DNA of 48,358 nucleotides from assembly GCA_025057155.1 (NCBI GenBank), contig JANWYD010000024.1, positions 1 to 48,358 on the forward strand, read 5' to 3'. This document shows, in pieces, positions 44,251 through 48,358 of the stretch. This DNA is from Chloroflexaceae bacterium. GTDB lineage: Bacteria > Chloroflexota > Chloroflexia > Chloroflexales > Chloroflexaceae. The translations under genes and the position numbers were made by a program. The notes under the pieces were generated by a model. That model ran no database searches, was not told the origin of the DNA, and worked only from the letters and a program-made list of their open reading frames with translations. How positions within the stretch are numbered: the first letter of the stretch is position 1; each line of letters opens with the position of its first letter.

Positions 44251-46245
44251 ATGAACGTTCCGCGCCGGATCGGCAACTACATGCTGGAGCATCCGCTGGG
44301 TCGCGGCGCGTCCAGCCAGGTCTGGCTGGCGCGCCATCACGAACTCCGCGACCATGTGGCGGCCGTCAAGGTGCTGATGAACCAGGCTCCGGAGGCAGTG
44401 CGACGCTTTCAGCGCGAGGCGGCCATCGCCGCGCGGCTGCGGCATCCCCACATCGTCCAGATCTACGATTACGGGTCCCTTCCGCCGTTTCACTACGCCG
44501 TTCTGGAATACATTGACGGCGTATCGCTGCGCGAACGTCTCGCGCGGCAGGGGCGCCTGCCGTTGCCCGAGGCGCTGGCAATCTTCCGGCAAATCGCGCA
44601 GGCCCTCGACTATGCCCATAGCCTCAATATCGTTCACTGTGATGTCTCACCGGCGAACATTCTTATCACCCGCCAGGGCAACCGGGCAGTACTGACCGAT
44701 TTCGGCGTCGCCCGCGACGGCGACGCGCCCGTGGCCGGGCAGCTCGTAGTGATGGGCACGCCAGGCTATCTCTCTCCAGAGCATACCAACCCGGCTGCCA
44801 GTGTCACCCATCTGTCCGACATCTACTGCCTGGGGGTGGTGTTCTACCATATGCTCGCCGGCGCGCTGCCCTGGCCCGAACCGCCCGGCCTGCCAGATGG
44901 GCCGCCCTTTGGCCCGCCCGCGCCGCTCAGTTCCCACAGAGTGGCCGGTGTGCCGGCCACGATTGATGGCGTGTTCACCCGCCTGCTCGCCCTTGACCCC
45001 GCGCATCGCTTCCCTTCCGCCGGGGCGGCGGTCGAGGCCCTCGATCTGCTCTTTCAGCGCCATGACCAGCCTACCCAGGTGCTCGACACCGGCGTCCAGG
45101 CCTCTGCCCGCCCGGTCGAACTGGAAACCGCGGACGCGGAACCGGCCCCGGTCGAGGTGGTGCTGGGGCCCGAGCTGGCCCCTGAGCCACTGCGCCGCGC
45201 CGCGCAGCGAGCTGCCCGGCTGCGCGATCCGGCGACCCTCTGCGACATTCTGAATGCATATGCCGCCGAGGGGCGTTTTGGTCTGCGCCGGAAGTGGCTC
45301 GGACGGCTGGCCCGCTTCCACAAGGTGGCCAGCCGCAACGTGTTTTTTTACCGGCTGCGCGTGCTCTACGAGCGCCGGAGCCAGCTTGAAACCGACGAAG
45401 AGCCGGATCGCAAGGCGGCTGATTACCCCCTTAAGGCGCCGATGGAGCGCTGGGCTGTACCATTGCCGCCGGTGCGCGAGTTTGCCGATCAGGCCGGCGG
45501 GCGGGTGTTTGTCCCCGGTTCTGCCAGGGTGGTGACATGCGACACGTGCGCCGGCGCGGGGGTGATCGTCTGCGCGCAGTGTGAGGGCCGGCGACGGGTG
45601 TACGCGTCCCGCCCCGCCGCCTCACTGGCCGTCGGGTCTGCGGGCGGGAGCGATACGCGGCCGGAACCGCCAGCGGCTGACCGGCGCCCGCCCGTGCCCT
45701 TGTCGGCTGGCGGCGCGGCGGGAGCGATCCTCGTGCCCTGCCCGGCCTGTGATGGGCGTGGCGGCAACGCCTGTAACCGCTGCGCCGGCACGGGGCGCCT
45801 CGTCCAGCGCCAGGCCTTCCGCTGGAGCCGTCAGGCGCGCGCCTTCGAGGGCCAGGACGAGCATCCGGCCCTCGATGTGCAGTGGTTGCTGCGCACCTGC
45901 GCCCCCGAGGTGGTCTACTGCCAGGCGCAGGCTGGCGCTCCGCGCCCCGAATGGTCGCTCGTGCCGCCCCTCGCCGCCCTGCTCGCCGAAGCTCGCGCCG
46001 CCGAGAACGATGAGACGCGCATCGCACTCGCCGAGGTTACTGTGAGCTTCGTGCCCGTCACGGATGTGGTCTTCGACCTCGGCCAGCCCGGTGACGCCGG
46101 GTTGTACCGTCTGACCATCTACGGCTTCGACAATCGTATTCCCCCCGACTGGCGCTTCCTCAACTGGGAACGGGTGATCTTTGTCTGGATCATTGTGTTT
46201 CTCGTGGTAGTGGCGCTGATCCTGGGTGTGTTTGCGGTAACCTAG
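44251..46245 (+). CDS. Ser/Thr kinase fused to a DnaJ-type zinc finger, tail-anchored
   Basis: A 664-residue protein. Residues 8-270 form a Hanks-type kinase (LGRGASSQVW, VAAVKVL, HCDVSPANIL with Asp131, DFG Asp150); the usual Lys after the catalytic Asp is Ser (DVSPAN). After an unassigned helical region come four CxxCxGxG-type repeats (Cys430 to Cys514: CDTC, CAQC, CPAC, CNRC), as in the DnaJ zinc finger, with a disordered Gly/Pro insert between pairs. The C-terminus is one membrane helix (about 640-662) with no tail, suggesting a membrane-anchored cytoplasmic kinase. ATG 44251 has no clear ribosome-binding site. It may sense or bind unfolded clients; that is inference. Confidence 0.8.
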   Translation: MNVPRRIGNYMLEHPLGRGASSQVWLARHHELRDHVAAVKVLMNQAPEAVRRFQREAAIAARLRHPHIVQIYDYGSLPPFHYAVLEYIDGVSLRERLARQGRLPLPEALAIFRQIAQALDYAHSLNIVHCDVSPANILITRQGNRAVLTDFGVARDGDAPVAGQLVVMGTPGYLSPEHTNPAASVTHLSDIYCLGVVFYHMLAGALPWPEPPGLPDGPPFGPPAPLSSHRVAGVPATIDGVFTRLLALDPAHRFPSAGAAVEALDLLFQRHDQPTQVLDTGVQASARPVELETADAEPAPVEVVLGPELAPEPLRRAAQRAARLRDPATLCDILNAYAAEGRFGLRRKWLGRLARFHKVASRNVFFYRLRVLYERRSQLETDEEPDRKAADYPLKAPMERWAVPLPPVREFADQAGGRVFVPGSARVVTCDTCAGAGVIVCAQCEGRRRVYASRPAASLAVGSAGGSDTRPEPPAADRRPPVPLSAGGAAGAILVPCPACDGRGGNACNRCAGTGRLVQRQAFRWSRQARAFEGQDEHPALDVQWLLRTCAPEVVYCQAQAGAPRPEWSLVPPLAALLAEARAAENDETRIALAEVTVSFVPVTDVVFDLGQPGDAGLYRLTIYGFDNRIPPDWRFLNWERVIFVWIIVFLVVVALILGVFAVT

Positions 46246-46711
46246 CTGTGGTCTTCACCCTCCCCCCGGTCTCCTCTCCCTCCACCTGCGGCAGAGAGAG
46301 GGGGCGTCGAGCGCAGCGAGACGGGGGAGGCGCAAACCGGCTTTCCTCGCCTCCCTGCTTCGCCGAGCGACCGCGGGTTCCCCGCGCCTGCGCCCTCGAA
46401 GGGCCTTTTTCTTGGGCGCTTTGAGCAGCCATAGCTCCTCTGGAAAAAAACCTCTCTGAAGATCACCAGATCGGGCTTGAAAGAGTCCTTTTACTGGAAA
46501 CATCCTGGTAATCCCGACAGTATATCGTATCTCTCAGCGCCAGGCTACATATTACCGATGCCTGGAAAAGTTCCCGCGACGCGTCGCTCTGAATTATCGG
46601 GAAAGTCTGGAAGGGCGCAGCCCTCCCAGCATAGCTCTTTTTCATTCCATGGTTGGGCCGCGAAGCCCCACAGGGCCTGGCAGGCGAAGCTATCAGCAAG
46701 GAGCGTAGGGC
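46246..46711. other. Intergenic region with repeats and leader of the terminal gene
   Basis: No gene is seen. 46262-46345 has pyrimidine-rich DNA followed by its near complement (CTCCCTCCACCTGCGGCAGAGAGAGG). 46325-46350 has a CAAACCGGCTTTCC palindrome, and 46590-46632 is a member of the GGGAAAGTCTGGAAGGGCGCAG repeat family. Confidence 0.5.
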
Positions 46712-48358
46712 ATGGACCACGCACACGGACAATCACGCCACCTGCATGTCTTGACGCGAAGACCGAGGCTGTTCGGGGGCCTGCTGGCCCTCGTAGCGTT
46801 ACTCCTGGGGATCGCAGGGGCCAGCGCGCTTCTCGCCAACCCCATCGTGACGGTGCAGTTGCAGGGCGCAAGTATCCCGGAGGGGAACAGCGGGACCTCG
46901 ACTGCCACCTTCACCGTGAACCTCTCCCAGGCCCTTGGCTCCGGACAGCAGATTGTCCTGGGAGTGACGACCGATGCCGGTCCCTCCAACCAGGCCACGG
47001 CGGGCGCCAGTTGCGGCCCCGGGGTTGATTATGTGAGCAACTTGGCTACCCTGACCTTCAATCCCGGCGATGTTTCCCAGACCTTCGCGGTGACTATCTG
47101 TGGCGATACCGTTGACGAGCTCAACGAGTCGTTCATTGTGCGCGTTACCGTGCAGAGTTCGACCGTGGGCACGGTCCAGCCGCCAGTGGGCCAATCCACC
47201 CAGGTTGTTGCAATTATTACTGATGATGATAATCCGACTGTCCAGAGCATCAGCGCACCTACGGCGCTGGAGCATGCCGGCCCGCTGAACTTTGTGGTGA
47301 CCCTGAGCGCCGTGCCAATCGAGAATGTCGTGATCGCCTATTCGACCGGCGCCGGCGGTGATACGGCGACAGCGACCACTGCTTGTCCTGCCGTTGGTGA
47401 CGCAACTCAGGATTATGTCGGCGTCGCGAATGGAACGCTGGTGATCCCCGCGGGCCAGCAGACGGGCACGATCGCCATCCAGGTCTGCGATGATGCGATC
47501 CCGGAGCCTCCTGGCACCGAGACGATGACCCTCGTGCTGGATCCGCTGAATTCCTTTAGCGTGAATCTTCCCTTCCAGCAGACTACCGCCACCGGTACGA
47601 TCCAGGACTCGAACGCGGCGCCGGCGATACCCGCCGGGCAGACCTTCAATGTGAATGAGAACAGTCCGGTTGGCACGGTGGTCAATCCGGCGCCGGGCCA
47701 GATTACGGTCAATGACCCCGACGGTCCCGGAACCACCTTCACGGTGACCGGCGGCACCGGCCAGGGCCTGTTCAACGTAAATGCCGCAACCGGGGCCATT
47801 TCTACGAACCAGGTCTTCAACTTTGAGACCCCGCCCACCAGCTATACTCTGACGGTGCAGGTCTGCGATGGCGGTACGCCCAACCGTTGCGCAAGCGGAA
47901 CGGTGACGATCAATATCAATGATGTGAACGACCCGCCGACGGTGACGGGAGCGACCTTCAGCATCGCCGAGAACAGCCCGGCGGGCACGGCGGTGGGAAC
48001 GGTGACGGCGACCGACCCGGACCTGCCGCCGCAGACGCTGACCTACAGCATCACCGCGGGGAACACGGGGGGCGCCTTCGCCATCAACGCCGGCACGGGG
48101 CAGATCACGGTGGCCGGGGCGCTGGATTTCGAAACGACGCCCAGCTACGCCCTGACGGTGCAGGTCTGTGATACTGGCACGCCCAGCCAGTGCGGCACGG
48201 GCACGGTGACGATCAACGTGACCGACGTGAACGAGGCGCCGACGGTGACGGGAGCGACCTTCAGCATCGCGGAGAACAGCCCGGCGGGCACGGCGGTGGG
48301 AACGGTGACGGCGACCGACCCGGACCTGCCGCCGCAGACGCTGACCTACAGCATCACC
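46712..48358 (+). CDS. Large secreted Calx-beta/cadherin repeat protein (partial)
   Basis: Open to the end of the window (549 codons so far). The N-terminus has a basic start and a hydrophobic helix (about 22-44, FGGLLALVALLLGIAGASAL), acting as a signal peptide. Two Calx-beta domains (about 48-175 and 180-305) follow, then cadherin-like repeats from about 310 with the ENSPAGTAVGTV and DFETTPSYALTVQVCD motifs. These domains bind Ca2+ and typically make adhesins. AAGGAG lies 8 bases before ATG 46712. The last repeats have a 303-bp (101-residue) period and are almost identical in DNA (47938 onward and 48241 onward), suggesting recent duplication. Confidence 0.9.
   Translation, partial: MDHAHGQSRHLHVLTRRPRLFGGLLALVALLLGIAGASALLANPIVTVQLQGASIPEGNSGTSTATFTVNLSQALGSGQQIVLGVTTDAGPSNQATAGASCGPGVDYVSNLATLTFNPGDVSQTFAVTICGDTVDELNESFIVRVTVQSSTVGTVQPPVGQSTQVVAIITDDDNPTVQSISAPTALEHAGPLNFVVTLSAVPIENVVIAYSTGAGGDTATATTACPAVGDATQDYVGVANGTLVIPAGQQTGTIAIQVCDDAIPEPPGTETMTLVLDPLNSFSVNLPFQQTTATGTIQDSNAAPAIPAGQTFNVNENSPVGTVVNPAPGQITVNDPDGPGTTFTVTGGTGQGLFNVNAATGAISTNQVFNFETPPTSYTLTVQVCDGGTPNRCASGTVTININDVNDPPTVTGATFSIAENSPAGTAVGTVTATDPDLPPQTLTYSITAGNTGGAFAINAGTGQITVAGALDFETTPSYALTVQVCDTGTPSQCGTGTVTINVTDVNEAPTVTGATFSIAENSPAGTAVGTVTATDPDLPPQTLTYSIT
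47938..48358 (+). repeat. Near-identical 303-bp cadherin repeat units
   Basis: The first 118 bases of the unit starting at 47938 differ from those of the unit starting at 48241 by one silent base (GCC against GCG). The second unit is cut by the window end. The preceding repeat (before 47938) is much more diverged. Confidence 0.85.

Overview
The window is a GC-rich (roughly 65% G+C by eye) chromosomal segment from a bacterium that is most probably a phototrophic member of the Chloroflexota, order Chloroflexales (Roseiflexus/Chloroflexus-like). The main reason is the block at 27770-35022, which carries the diagnostic genes of the second half of the 3-hydroxypropionate (3HP) bicycle in the arrangement known from that group: meh on the minus strand, then smtA, smtB, mct, mcl and mch on the plus strand. 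Other genes fit this origin: a MalT-type LuxR regulator, a MASE1 histidine kinase, 7TM/STAS sensors, Ser/Thr kinases, an FHA-winged-helix regulator, a GH57 protein and many palindromic intergenic repeats. No phage, plasmid, CRISPR array or complete insertion sequence was seen.

Layout. 1-146: two perfect copies of a 70-bp repeat. 221-2884: gatB and a membrane-anchored SH3-like protein. 3055-3140: tRNA-Leu(UAA). 3141-4302: mostly non-coding, ending in a truncated YihY-type gene. 4304-7620: a large LuxR/MalT regulator overlapping an ASCH-domain gene. 7621-8331: palindromic non-coding DNA. 8332-10003: three overlapping genes (small protein, CPBP protease, TMEM175-like channel). 10774-14294: a two-subunit biotin-dependent carboxylase. 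14591-16732: MASE1-GAF histidine kinase. 16770-17074: TetR remnant, then a double flavodoxin-domain protein to 18372. 18479-21178: two minus-strand membrane STAS proteins, one interrupted by an amber codon. 21956-27441: a baeRF3-like protein, NifX-like protein, Rieske protein, secreted CAP-domain protein, Ca2+/cation exchanger and DJ-1/PfpI protein. 27770-35022: 3HP bicycle cluster. 35136-36933: SURF1 and CnoX. 36966-38423: a GH57 homologue that appears to lack both catalytic residues. 38508-42948: Ser/Thr kinase diverging from an FHA regulator-aroA-unknown operon. 43086-46245: galE and a kinase/DnaJ-zinc-finger fusion. 46712-end: a large secreted Calx-beta/cadherin protein that runs off the window.

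How the genes work together. SmtAB activates L-malate with CoA from succinyl-CoA. Mcl cleaves malyl-CoA to acetyl-CoA and glyoxylate and condenses glyoxylate with propionyl-CoA. Mch dehydrates the product to mesaconyl-C1-CoA, Mct moves the CoA to C4, and Meh hydrates it to citramalyl-CoA. The carboxylase pair at 10774-14294 could feed C4 acids into the same network, but its active-site motifs are unusual. Most intergenic gaps contain short palindromes (GCAACC...GGTTGC or GGGGAAACC...GGTTTCCCC types), many at gene ends where they probably act as terminators. An extended -10 motif of the form TGN-TAYANT precedes several genes.

The items most worth a second look are the GH57 protein without catalytic residues, the amber codon in the 7TM-STAS sensor at a position where relatives have tryptophan, the Ser/Thr kinase fused to a DnaJ-type zinc finger, and the divergent carboxylase.
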